Shown here one piece after another: positions 1 through 11,099 of a DNA stretch of 64,000 nt. How positions within the stretch are numbered: position 1 is the first letter of the stretch; each line of letters starts with the position of its first letter. This stretch comes from Mytilus edulis (taxonomy: Eukaryota > Mollusca > Bivalvia > Mytilida > Mytilidae): assembly GCF_963676685.1 (NCBI RefSeq), contig NC_092346.1:29339133-29403132 (forward strand), given 5' to 3'. A program made the translations under genes and the position numbers. Under the pieces are notes generated by a model, which was not told the DNA's origin, did no database searches, and worked only from the letters and a program-made list of their open reading frames with translations.

Positions 1-1469
1 CTATTTTTTTCCAGTTAACATAACATACACTCTGCAGTTAAAGTTTAGATTTCATAAACCATCCTGAATTTTTAACAAATTTTGATAGAAGATTCTTACA
101 GAACTAGTCAAAAGATAGCATCTAGAGGAAAATTATAAATATTTTTTTTCCTATTTTTGTTAGGCCTGCGACTCACAGCAAAAATAGGCGAGGCACTGGG
201 TTCTGCAACACCCTTAAAATTTTGATAGCTGAATACTCACTGATTTTCTAATTAGTATTACCATAACATTTGATCAGTTGACCATATTACTACATTGTTT
301 TAACAGTTAGTAAATAGCTGTAAAAATTCATTTTAAAATCAGTAATTACTGGTAATAACTGGACAGTTTCAGGAATTACTTGTATTTACTAAGTGCATCG
401 GGAATTACATGTAATTCCTAAATTTTAGTAATTACATGTAATTCCTAATTTCACCTATTTACTGTAACATATATATAGCAAAATCCTAAATACACCGTTT
501 GATGGTGCGCCTGTCAAATGCGGAACGTACAGATAAGGTAATAGTTGAATATACTATTTGTATCGGTATCGGATTCGACCCGGAACTTGTTAATTATTGG
601 CAATATTAATTATGCTGAAAACAAAAGGTTCTGGAGTGGTGTAATTTTTAATCTACACCATTGTCCTATATTAGTTATATATAGAGTTGAATTCTTTGAT
701 TTGTCGTTTTACCCGATGACGGCTGACAAATTGGACTCGTAATTTTAGTATTATAGATACCATTGCATTTGGCCTGAAGCTTTTATTTCTCTTTTAAGAT
801 ATTAAATTAAAAAAAAAGGAAGAAAATGCTTTTTTTTTAGTAACTGCCCTTGTATATTAGAATAGATAAATATGTGCACTACAGGGACTTTTGAACTCTT
901 TTTTTGAAAATGAAATTAATATATAACCAAGTTTGAAACGGGTATTTATTAGCCCAGAAATGATCACACTCCATAATAAATACTAGTCGTATTTAATGTC
1001 ACAGGAAACGATATCAGGCAATGATGTGTTCGTTGTTAACTAGTAACGTTGCTATGTCATCGCTCCGCTTGGTTCAATCTCAAACCAAACATGTCTGCAG
1101 GTCTACGTATTATCATCCTCTGCGCTTGCCGTTGCCGACGACGCGCTAAGACATAGACTTTTTACGAAAAAGTTGACAGCACTTTTCTGCGATTTATCCA
1201 TCTTGTTTACATAAACTGTAAATGATCTTAAAGGAAAGACCATGTATACTGCTTTGGAAATGATTGCACGATGTTCACATATCCTCACCCTTACGTTCAG
1301 ACACAAAATATGCAATTATACATATATATATTTTTTTTTATTTTTTTTTGTCACAATGATGTGGATGCTTGAGCATCTGAGCATACATGCAAGCTACGCC
1401 ACTGGGTTAATTGAATGCTGCGTTATGTCAAAGAGTGAATACTGTTTGCTTAATATGTTAATAAGATTT
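1..1469. other. No gene seen; AT-rich DNA with short palindromes
   Basis: AT-rich sequence with many in-frame stops and only short, compositionally random open frames. The one structured part is 340-445, where TTACATGTAA-type palindromes recur; positions 401-418 are a perfect 18-bp palindrome and 430-443 repeats its core. Confidence 0.5.
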
Positions 1470-1675
1470 GTGGGTTTAAACAACGAGTGTGAGAATTGGA
1501 TATCACTTGAATCCCAACTCCATGTATTTAATTTCAATATGATGATAAACAAGACTTAAGCGAGTGATGATAAACGAGCCGTACGCGAGTTTATTATCAT
1601 TATTTCTACCAAATCACGATCATTGATACTAAGCGATATCCAATTCTCATGAGTTGTTAAACATATTTCACTTAT
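1470..1675. repeat. Hairpin MITE-like inverted repeat
   Basis: A left arm at about 1470-1512 and a right arm at about 1635-1670 are reverse complements with a few mismatches; both carry GAGAATTGGATATC. The loop holds a second inverted pair around CGTACG (AACGAGC / GCGAGTTT near 1575-1600). The size of about 200 bp and lack of coding suggest a short non-autonomous foldback element. No clean target duplication was found. Confidence 0.45.
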
Positions 1676-2740
1676 GGTTAAAGATATCTTTTTCCTGATG
1701 AAAAACTTTCGATTTCGCAAACTTCACTTCAAATGAAAGTCCGCTTATGGTATTGAAATTATTGTGTCAGGTCCCGAGACTGTTGTTAATATCAAACAGT
1801 TCCAAGCTTTTTGTATGCGTCACAATTGAATCATTTGTTAAAAAGAAAGCAATATGTTCATGTGAAACATGTAAATGTTTTGTGTATTATTGTAGATATT
1901 CAATTTAAACATGGACTTCAAAAATACCCAATGGAAATGTCACGATGACGTAACACGTAACACGTTGGCTTGCAGGATAGGCCAACAAAATAAACACATT
2001 TTTCACTCATTTCACACCCTGTCTAGTGTGAAACGAGAAATATTTCTGGCTGCCAGAAAAGTTAACCTGCTACAGCTACGAGAAATGAATATATCATGAT
2101 TTATACTAGACCGTCACGATAAGTCGGGGTTTCAACGAACTAACACAGAAAATACAAATACAAAAGTCAACAAGTAGACATATCACTCCACTCAAAGAAA
2201 ATACTCGGACAACTAGACAAAAACAAATTATAGATCAATGTCACGTATTAGGTCGATAGGTTCCTGCTACCGATTTAAATATTTTGGTTCTCTTAACCGA
2301 GAATTGGAACAATGGCTCTCAGCATACGAGGCGAGCAGGCTACCACGTGCACGAGATCTTCAATATGATCCCGAAATGCACTCTCATTCAGAACACGTTA
2401 GGCCTATAGGCTTTATTACTGCCTTCCGTCAGAATGTTGTTTTACCACCAGACATAACCAAATCAATTCAATGCACAAAAAATGTACTACTAGTAGTATT
2501 CACGCGTTTCTTGTTTCTTTGTAGTATCCTGTCAAATGTTAAGGTGGCATGTTTGGTTGTCACGTTTTCAACATGTTTTTCTTAGTTTCTGACTATAATT
2601 ACAGAAGATGAACTACATTTGTACTTGCACCAATCGGCCATCGGGGAAACATAATTTATATGAAATTCTTTTATTTCTGTTATATCCTTCTCTGCATTCA
2701 GTTTGACTATTGGTCCCTTGTGAAACAATCATTGTTGGAT
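1676..2740. other. No convincing gene
   Basis: Two modest open frames lie on the plus strand (1911-2099 and 2238-2585). Neither shows a family motif, signal peptide or clear splice structure, so I do not call them. Otherwise AT-rich and unstructured. Confidence 0.4.
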
Positions 2741-3050
2741 GTAACGCGTCTTCTGATTGGCTGACAGTGTGTTGTCTATCAGCTCATAGCCATAATTCTG
2801 TCATGTGACCTTGACGTCATCAACGGTTTTTCATGATTATTACGTTTTAAATTGGTGTTTAGAATTAAATTATATGGAACGACTGTAATATTTTTCTGTC
2901 TATTCGAAATAACATTAAAAAAATGTGGTGCACATTTTGAAATAAACCACTACGCGGGTTATTTTAAATAGTGAACCAAATTTTTTATGGTATTTCTATG
3001 TATATATTTTTTTATAGACAGAAGAAGTATTACAGTCATTCCTTAAATGC
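2741..3050. repeat. Foldback-type dispersed element
   Basis: GACTGTAATATTTTTCTGTC near 2881 is mirrored by a reverse-complement copy near 3015-3043, giving arms of about 28 bp around a loop of about 110 bp. The preceding stretch contains a perfect TGACGTCA octamer (2812-2819). I recognise the surrounding sequence as resembling a widespread mussel repeat; that is memory, not a search. Confidence 0.45.
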
Positions 3051-5437
3051 ATTCAATTGTTTCATTTTTTATTTCCACCGGTACAAGCATATCCTAGTAT
3101 TTTAAATCTAAAAAGGCTGTCTTAAATCTTTGTTTCATTTTCATGTATTAACAAAGCTCCTCTGTGAAGATTTTAATTTATTGGTTAGATAGGCTTTTAT
3201 TCTCCTTTGCACTGACAAGCCTTGCATACCACTGTGCAAAATGTAAATATTATTAGTAAACCATCATTCATGTTTAGTACGATTAAAATGATATTTAATG
3301 TATAAAATCTGAAGTAATGTCGTGATAGGGAAATAAATCTTGGTAAATTTAGTACTGTTCAAATGCATTAAACACATAAACATATCCATATAAGACTTAT
3401 TTATGGCATGGTGCACCAAATTTCGATATTAAAACACATAAAATTAGAGGAACAAAACGTCAGAATTTAAATACCCATATCTGAATGTAAATTATGACTC
3501 AAACCTACAAATGCTCAATATAAATAACACTTATTTTACATTCGGCAGATGTCCAACATCTCATAAAAGAAAAAAGCAACAAAAGAGAAAGATGTATGGT
3601 CAATTTCTCTTCTCTTTGATTCACCTGCATGGAGAATTGAAGAAGGAAAGAAGGCGAAACATTTTGAGTATTAAAATGCGTTTGAAAGAGTTTAATCGCT
3701 ATACGAAAACGATTTTTCAACAAACTTTGAACTATCCATAAAACGTTATTCAACGCAATAATGATACAAAATTGCAAACCATATGTGTTTATATTTGTAA
3801 AAGTTTGCATCAAAGGACAAAAATAACTAAAAAAAACTGTTGGTATCTGAAGAATAAAATAAATATTGTCTCTCTATATCACTTTGGTTTGGTTTGGAAC
3901 AAGGATGCCGCTCTTTAATATTTTTTGGACACTTTTTTAAGAGAAAAATCATTTTAACTTCAGGTTTGGGGGGGGGGTACAGTTTTTTTTTGTCTGTCAT
4001 GTTTTGTTGCCATCTGCTTGACCACAACATCTTTTTGGGATCACAATATTATTTTTCGGACAAAACCATACCCCCTCCCTTTTTGAAGTTAAATTAAAGG
4101 CCCTGATTTCAAAAGTCAAAAAGTAATAGAAAAATATGAAAAACAAATCCTCCCTTAGATGATATATCCTACATCATAATTTACTTTTATCTAATTCTTT
4201 TTTTTCCATATTTTTCAGGGCTTCAAATTTCTTTCACTTGATATAAAACAGAGGTAAAAAAAAAAATACCAAAAATAGCCTCATTTTACTACAAATCTAT
4301 CAAAATTTCAGTTTTAACCATCTTTGCTTAATTTATATCATGGTCATAAATACGTCGTAATGTTGTAAGAACAATGAAGTATGTATTTAAGTAAATAGTA
4401 AAAGACTTTTCCAAAAAGGCGCGGATGCGAAATAAAAATGGTGGTAACTCTGCATTTTTTGTGAAGAGCTATTGTAGTCACCTATAATCGATACAGAATT
4501 ATAAATATGACAGAAATCAAAGATACTACTAAATGTCGTTTGACCGACACTGAAAAATATCTTATGCCAAAATTCATTAAAAGGAAAGAAGCCAAGTAAA
4601 AACTATTAAATGTGCAACACATGCATGCTTGAAGTATCAAATTGTTTAAAGTATTTCATCTACAAAAAAAAAAAAAACATGCAAACAGCTAATGCATAAA
4701 TATGTTATTCATCCTTTAGAATATGTTTTAAATTCGCAACTGCAAACCTATCTATTTTAGATAATAAAGTAAATATCAATTCAAAATCAATCCGTGTAAC
4801 CCATAATATTTACAGAATTGAGTTATGAATTGATCATTTTAATCATCAAAGATACTTCTCCGTGTGCATTCAAGCTATCTCTTTATGATTCTACATAAAA
4901 ATGCTAGTCATATAACCAATTTAATGCGTTTCTTTCACAAAAAAATAATTAAACGCAAGCATTACATTGAAAAAGGGGAAGAATTACGAAGACCCATACC
5001 GAGTCCATTACAGTTTTCTTTCAAACTATTATAACATTTAACAATACCTATCTTCTTTACAAAGTTTGCATCTATCAAAAGAAATATTACCGTCCCCGAG
5101 AGCAAGAAATGAACTTATTCAATCAGATTTTTTAATTCCCCCTTTTTGTCTGTCTTTGGTCATATTTACTCAGCGGCAAATTACTAGTTACTTAATGATA
5201 TACATTTTTTTAACAGAAAGGCACATTGTTAGAAACTTTAAAGCGTTTAAATCGTCTGGCTGCCAAAAGGCATTTTCGATTAAAATTCCAAATAATAAAT
5301 GACTTATATTTATAACGAGAGGTTCACTTTGGTTTTCTCATTTTTTTTATGTTCTGTTTTCAAGTTTTCCAAAATCGTTATTTCTCCCTGTTATTTTCAA
5401 TTAACTGTTAATTTAAAAAAAAAAAAGATATTATATG
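3051..5437. other. No gene seen
   Basis: Long AT-rich span with homopolymer runs, including a 10-G tract near 3967. Open frames on both strands (for example 3505-3813 and 3894-4097) are short, overlap in antisense, and have no recognisable motif. Confidence 0.45.
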
Positions 5438-5478
5438 ATTGCAAATGAGACAACTCTTTACAAGAGACGAAATGAATG
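5438..5478 (-). repeat. Fragment of dispersed repeat family R1
   Basis: Carries the GAGACAACTCTTTACAAGAGAC core, a diverged piece of the family seen in longer form at 9628-9945, 42570-42818, 45442-45635 and 52686-52995. It lies just outside the foldback element that follows. Confidence 0.4.
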
Positions 5479-5484
5479 ACTTAT

Positions 5485-6447
5485 GCCTCGGTCAAACCTT
5501 ACAGGATAGCACGAACGGACGCTTAACGGATGAAAATAAAAGTTGTCCGTTGACAAAATTGTTATCCGTTGGGAGTCCGTTGATGTACTGAACGAATAAA
5601 ACGGACGTGTAACGGATGCTTATATGCAACGTACGAGAAACGGAAACGTACCGGACAAATGGATGTCGAACGTACATCCAACGGACGAGTACCGCATAAA
5701 ACGGACACCTAACGGAAGCGTATTGGATAAAACGGATGAACAAGATTTACGGAAAAATCAAGACGACAATAATAAAACATGTAAATTGCATAAATATTCA
5801 AACTGTTTCTGTGCAACTGGTTTTGATTTGTTCTTCAAAATTCCGCCAGTGTCTGGCCTGAATATGAACTGCTTGATTGTGAAGACGTGCCTATACTCTA
5901 AGATCGATTATGAATAATAAGAATTCATGAACCTTTAGAAATCTGACTTACCAATAATTGGCATTTCTGACGCGAAATTTTCATTTGGCATTTATCGTTT
6001 CAGATCCGTTCATCATCCGTTTTATCCGTTATACGTCCGGTAGAAGTCCGTTTCTCATCCGTTCAACATTCGTTTTATCCGTTAAACGTCCGGTAGAAGT
6101 CCGTTGGTGAATTTATCTTCCAGACCTCCAACGGATGTATAACGGACACGTAACGGATACAAAACGGAAACGAAACGGACGAGTACCGTACAAAACGGAC
6201 GCCTAACTGGACGTTCAACGGACATTTTATCCGTTGGACGTCCGTTCAAAGTTTTGAACATGCTCAAAATTTTCCACCGGACAGAACGGACGTCGACGGA
6301 TAAAACACACGCTTTTAAAACGGAAATGCAACGGATATGGACGGACGTCTAACGGATAAGAACGGACGTCTAATGGACATGAACGGATTGAAAAAAAGTT
6401 ATCCGTTAGGCGTCCGTTCGAGCTATCCGGTAAGGTGTGACCGAGGC
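5485..6447. mobile_element. Foldback transposon with ACGGAC minisatellite arms
   Basis: The left end reads GCCTCGGTCAAACCTTACAG and the right end is its near-perfect reverse complement (…TAAGGTGTGACCGAGGC). Between them the left half is packed with AACGGACG-type motifs and the right half with the complement CGTCCGTT, switching orientation several times. The 963-bp length, the long inverted arms made of short repeats and the absence of any transposase are the hallmarks of a non-autonomous foldback element. Open frames inside simply read through the repeats. Flanks TTAT and TAAA do not give a clear target duplication. Confidence 0.75.
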
Positions 6448-7909
6448 TAAAGAAATTAACAACTATAGACTATTTCTTCGCAGAGATATAGGCGTTTCAA
6501 TAGTAAAATGTGGATAATTATAGGTCAAGCACATTTTTTATAGGGAAATTCACCGAAAATATGATAGTCCCTTTCTATATTTATCATGGGATTAGCAATG
6601 TTAGACAGTCAAATACTGTTTTTGTTCTCCCATTTGGTGCGATACGACCTTTCAAGATTTAGAACTTATATAAAAAAAAAAAAGCGCTGAAATATCTGCT
6701 GCTGGACATTAATGAACTTTAAATCAACCAATCCTTAACCCAAACACCTGTAATTGTCAATCTTATTGTAAATAGCGTCCTGTAATTAATTCAACCTGTG
6801 GTATTTTAATGATATGCCATTATTGGGCAACACTTGAAGGTAGAAAAAGCTTTAGGAGGGGTTTGTAATTTATAAAATATGCTGACATCTCTTTCGTTTT
6901 CACCTATAAAATATGTAACAATTTCTACCTTTTTGTATCTTCAATACTCTGAACCTGATCTATAGATTCATTCAATTGATTTTTATATCGCCCACGCAGA
7001 ATAAAATAAAACTACAGACTGGGCCACTTATTCTATAATTTCTGGTTGACCTTTTAGTTACTTGAATGAAAATGGAGATAAATATATGAAATCTGCAAAA
7101 ACGTTATTATTCGAATGTAATTGCGTACACGGGGGACATAAATATACTTGTATCCCCATGCCTCTCAAGGTATCTTTACTTAATTAAGAGCAATAAAAAA
7201 AAACACATCTATTGTTATTACATGTTTATTTCAAATTGACAAATTCTCTATGCATCAATATACAAAGGAACGCAACTCTCATAACTTTACTATAAATTTG
7301 TATACATAACATAGTCCTGATCAAGATTTCCGCGGCAGATATGCCTCTAATTTTACAGTGACTGAACATGAATTATTGTTATACATGCGCTGTTGAACTG
7401 AACTAAGTTTATTTCTCCTGGTATTTCAATTATTATAAGCATCTTAATAGTAAAATTACTGAACTCCGAGCAAAATTCAAAACGGAAAGTCCCTAATCAA
7501 ATGGAAAATCAAATGATAAACACATCAAACATCTGTCATTTTTTTGAAAATTGTGGATTGAACCTGCTGCTTTTATAGCGCCAAACCTCTCACTTGTATG
7601 ATAGTCGCGTCAAATTCCATTATATTTACAACGATGTGTGAACAAAACAGACGTTATATTAAAGTAAAATTGTCAAATTAGGGGCACAGCAGTCATCACC
7701 ATGTCACAATCTCAATTAGAACAAAAACAAACAAATATTAAACAAAGCACAAAAAAACATCTATCAAATTAATAACCGCATTCATTGCTTACTTATATAT
7801 GTATTTTAAATCAACCCATAAAGAAATAAAATATTTGAAGTCCTGTGACTGAATGGCAAAGTTCAGTGTAGAGTCGCGTGTTTGACGTCAGAATGTAAAC
7901 GTCACACAG
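6448..7909. other. No gene seen; likely old dispersed repeats
   Basis: AT-rich; no open frame above about 60 codons with any recognisable motif. The stretch near 7465-7780 resembles dispersed mussel repeat sequence (CGGAAAGTCCCTAATCAAATGG), by memory only. Just before the foldback boundary there is a perfect TGACGTCA (7883-7890). Confidence 0.35.
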
Positions 7910-7918
7910 GAAGATATA
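7910..7918. repeat. 9-bp target site duplication, left copy
   Basis: GAAGATATA immediately precedes the terminus ATGGGCGTCAAGTTGG and is repeated exactly at 30414-30422 after the opposite terminus. It marks the insertion site of the giant foldback element. Confidence 0.8.
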
Positions 7919-7936
7919 ATGGGCGTCAAGTTGGTT

Positions 7937-8112
7937 ACCTATTCCCTATTCCCTATTCGTTGCCTATTCGTTACCTATTCCCTATTCCCTATTCGTTACC
8001 TATTCGTTACCTATTCCCTATTCCCTATTCGTTGCCTATTCGTTACCTATTCCCTATTCGTTACCTATTCGTTACCTATTCCCTATTCCCTATTCGTTAC
8101 CTATTCGTTACT
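7937..8112 (+). repeat. Left terminal array of 11-bp and 8-bp units
   Basis: Alternating CTATTCGTTAC (11 bp) and CTATTCCC (8 bp) motifs form the tip of the left arm. The same motifs in reverse complement form 30190-30397. The 11-mer also occurs in variable copy number inside the internal 168-bp satellite. Two open frames that read through here are artefacts of repeat periodicity. Confidence 0.85.
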
Positions 8113-8148
8113 TATTTGATTTTTAATATCCTTCCCCCTTTTTAATTA

Positions 8149-8800
8149 TGGCATGGAATAGTTTAATATGGCTGCCGTTACCATGGAAACGGCACAATTG
8201 TGAAAAAAATGAGTTTTTGGTTTTTGGTGAACTGTTTGGATATGCTTCAACTCAGAATCATCATATTTTAAAACAATGTAGGTGCCCACTATATACAGGT
8301 GTTGGATGATTTTGGCGATCATTGGAACTACTATGTTGCCATGGAAACTACACCAAAATTTTCAAAATTCTAAAAATGCTCAAAACTTCATGAAACTTCA
8401 CAGTAATGATGAGCAACATTGGAGTTGGAATTTCCAAAATAGGTCTTGTTACCATGGAAACAATGCAAAAAGGTCAAAAATTTCAAAAATAAGAATTTTC
8501 CGCAAACTGGATGAAACTTTACAGGAATGGTAACTGGCATAGGCAGAGTTGGATTTTGAAGTTAGAATTTTCAAAATGGCCGCCGTAACCATGGAAACAG
8601 CAAAAAATCAAAAATTCAAAATGTTCAAACTTAATGAAACTTTGCAAAAATGTTACTAGACATCTGTAGATGCTCTCTTTGACTTTGGAATTGTCAAAAT
8701 GGCTGCCGCTCACCTGGTAATAGGGGGAAGGGGTGCCTTCCGTTATTGCTAGCAATTACAAATCTAGTTGTTAATAGTCTTACATATGGTAATAGTTCTG
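8149..8800. repeat. Left-arm diverged tandem units with X-box-like motifs
   Basis: Loosely repeated units of about 110-160 bp each hold GTT(A/G)CCATGGAAAC or a variant: 8177-8190, 8335-8348, 8448-8461 and 8585-8598. All four recur in reverse complement in the right arm. The short open frames here (for example 8282-8533) also exist in the other arm (29775-30029), as expected of duplicated non-coding DNA. Confidence 0.7.
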
Positions 8801-8926
8801 AATTGGTTGAGGTAAAATGATCTTTTTATGACTTATTTATATGTGTTTGTGCTCAACCGATCCTTTTACTTCATGTTCGATACGCATTTGTTCCTTACTT
8901 GTTTTTTTATACGTTCTACCTTTTAA

Positions 8927-9545
8927 GGGCATACGATACAGTTACAGGGAAGGTAATGACGTTGCTAACGTAAAATGTTATTTTCGCGACGTCAAACTCT
9001 GACATATCGGAAAAAGATGCATTTTTCGACTGATTTTTATCATTCAAACTGATTTAATTTGAAAACGAGTGCATGGACCCCTATTTTTTAAAACAGCAAT
9101 TTGTTTCATTTTTCAAGGAGATTATGTGACCCAAATTTTATAAAACTGTAAATAGCGCATTTTTTTAAATTTTGATAAACATGCAGCAAAAAATGACGTT
9201 TTTTCCTCTATTCATGAACGTTTGATAAATATAGAGTTATTTCGGAATAAAAATTGCATAATTTTTAATGATACTTATAAAATACAGAAATGACCGATTA
9301 TTTAATAAAAACCATTTTGTGTTTATCTTTTAAAACAAAAAAGTTATGTCTTTCTTTCGAAAAAGAAAATACGGACACAAATCTGATTTTGAGCAAATAT
9401 ACAAAATTTCGAACTCATTTTACTCAAAAAGTAGCACATGAAGGTATATTTTTTATTACATATTTGATTTAATGAGGTAAAAAATAGCCTATATGCAAAT
9501 TTTCATCAACTTGTAAATGCAGGTTCAAAACTGTATCGTATGCCC
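8927..9545. mobile_element. TTAA-flanked MITE (piggyBac- or Kolobok-like)
   Basis: Terminal inverted repeats of 17 bp (GGGCATACGATACAGTT) are flanked by TTAA at 8923-8926 and 9546-9549. The right arm of the giant foldback has the unoccupied site (a single TTAA near 29538-29541), so the insertion is proven by comparison within the window. It is 619 bp long with no coding. TTAA duplication is typical of the piggyBac and Kolobok superfamilies; which one supplied the transposase cannot be told. Confidence 0.9.
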
Positions 9546-9627
9546 TTAACTGCTTTATGTCCGTATGTTTGAAGATGGATCTTGGTTCGACGGGATGAAA
9601 TCACCGTGTTAGCGCTTGCTAAAAACG

Positions 9628-9945
9628 AAGATGTGGTATGATTGCCAATGAGACAACACTCCACATTAGACCAAAATGACACAGAAATTATCAACTATAG
9701 TTCACTGTACGGCCTTCAACAATGAGCATAGCCCAAACCGTGTAGTCACCTATAAAAGGCCCAGACATGACAACCTCATACAATTCAAACAACAAAACTG
9801 ACGGCCGTATTTCATATACAAAAAAATAAACGGAAATATGTAACACAAAAACAAACGATAACTACTTAATTTCAGGCTCTTGTCTATGGACAGGCACATA
9901 CTTACATAATGTGGTAGAGTAAAACATGTAAGCAGGGTGTACATC
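9628..9945 (-). repeat. Dispersed repeat R1, copy in left arm
   Basis: On the minus strand it reads through the GAGTGTTGTCTCATTGGCAA core. Near-identical sequence lies at 29141-29455 in the right arm, and diverged copies outside the element at 42570-42818, 45442-45635 and 52686-52995. The open frame 9750-9944, mirrored at 29141-29335, is part of the repeat. The foldback element therefore captured an R1 copy before its arms were duplicated. Confidence 0.75.
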
Positions 9946-9989
9946 GTTTCGGAGCATGCTATTACCTTGTTTAATTCGTTCCATCACTC

Positions 9990-10381
9990 GCTTATAATTC
10001 GCATATAATACGTGTATCTTACGTTGCACCTTTTAAAACATGATTTTCAATTGTTTTGTTGTCTCTGGTGGAAGATTTGGGCTCTTAGAGGTGATATAAC
10101 TCTATAAGTGCATTTGTATCCGTTCCAGCGGTCGGATAATACCCTGTTAAATATTCGTTACTAATTCGCTTTTAAAAAGTTTGTTGTACGTTGCACCTTT
10201 TAGAAAAGGATTTCCAATTGTGTTCATATCTCTGGTGGTAATAATGTGTTCTTATAGATGAAATACCCCTATAAGCGCATATGTTACCTATTCACTTATA
10301 GTACGTTTGTTGTACGTTTCACCTTTTAGAAAAGGATTTTCAATTAAATTCATATCTCTGGTGGTAACAATGTGTTCTTAG
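9990..10381 (+). repeat. Left-arm satellite units, interrupted
   Basis: About two and a half diverged copies of the 168-bp satellite (GTGTTCATATCTCTGGTGGT and CACCTTTTAGAAAAGGATTT motifs). The array breaks off at 10381 and resumes at 22325 after the LINE insertion, with TGTGTTCTTAG duplicated on both sides. Confidence 0.8.
10371..10381. repeat. 11-bp target site duplication of the LINE, left copy
   Basis: TGTGTTCTTAG occurs here and at 22325-22335. Joining the flanks across one copy gives uninterrupted satellite consensus, which confirms the boundaries. Confidence 0.85.
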
Positions 10382-11099
10382 TGTAAACATATTTTATTAA
10401 TTATATTCAGGTACATACATAGGCATTTACATAATAATACAAGTGAAATAATTAATAGGATCCAGAAACAAGCTATTAGCTTATATTAATCCGTTTCCTA
10501 ATAAGAACATTTCATATTTTAATACTCAAAGGGTAAAATGTTATAAAAAATAACAATGTTACACTAGTTGGAAAGAAGAAAAAAAACATATAATAAGGTT
10601 TGTGACACACAAGAAAGAAGAAAAAAATATATACATCGGAATAATAAAGTGTATGTTTCTGAACGGACACAATTATAGATATAAGTATTACTTGTTGAAC
10701 AAGATGTGTCACGGTGGGTATGGTTGTCCTGCGAGAGAACGTACTGTGCTGGTGATTTGGTCCTGACGGGTGCTGGTGGGTCCTGATTCTGTGCTGGTGG
10801 GTTTGTTTACATTGTATCAGAACGGCAATAAAACGACTGTTTTGTTGCTTAATTTTTCTCTGATGTGTCATAAGTACAATGCAAAGTATATTACAACAAT
10901 ATTATATTGCAAAAGTCGTGCAAGTTCGTTAAACGGAATTGTCCTGACGCTGTGCTGGTGATAAGAAAAACGGTCCTGGTTCTGTGCTCCTATGTCCTGG
11001 TTCTGTGCTTTTATATTTTAGTTAATAGTGGCATATATTCAAGATCATTGATGCTGTACTGTTATTGACTTATTAGCTGTTGTCTGCTTTCTTGAAATT

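Noticed and set aside
2238-2585. 115-codon open frame as a gene
   Set aside because: No recognisable domain, low-complexity hydrophobic end, no splice or promoter support.
7882-8145. Overlapping proline/tyrosine-rich open frames (87 and 66 codons) that look like repeat proteins
   Set aside because: They translate the 11-bp/8-bp terminal DNA repeat in two frames, and a mirror set exists at 30166-30426. Not genes.
8282-8533. Conserved 83-84-codon frame present in both foldback arms
   Set aside because: Conservation follows from arm duplication; the frame consists of diverged non-coding tandem units with the X-box motif.
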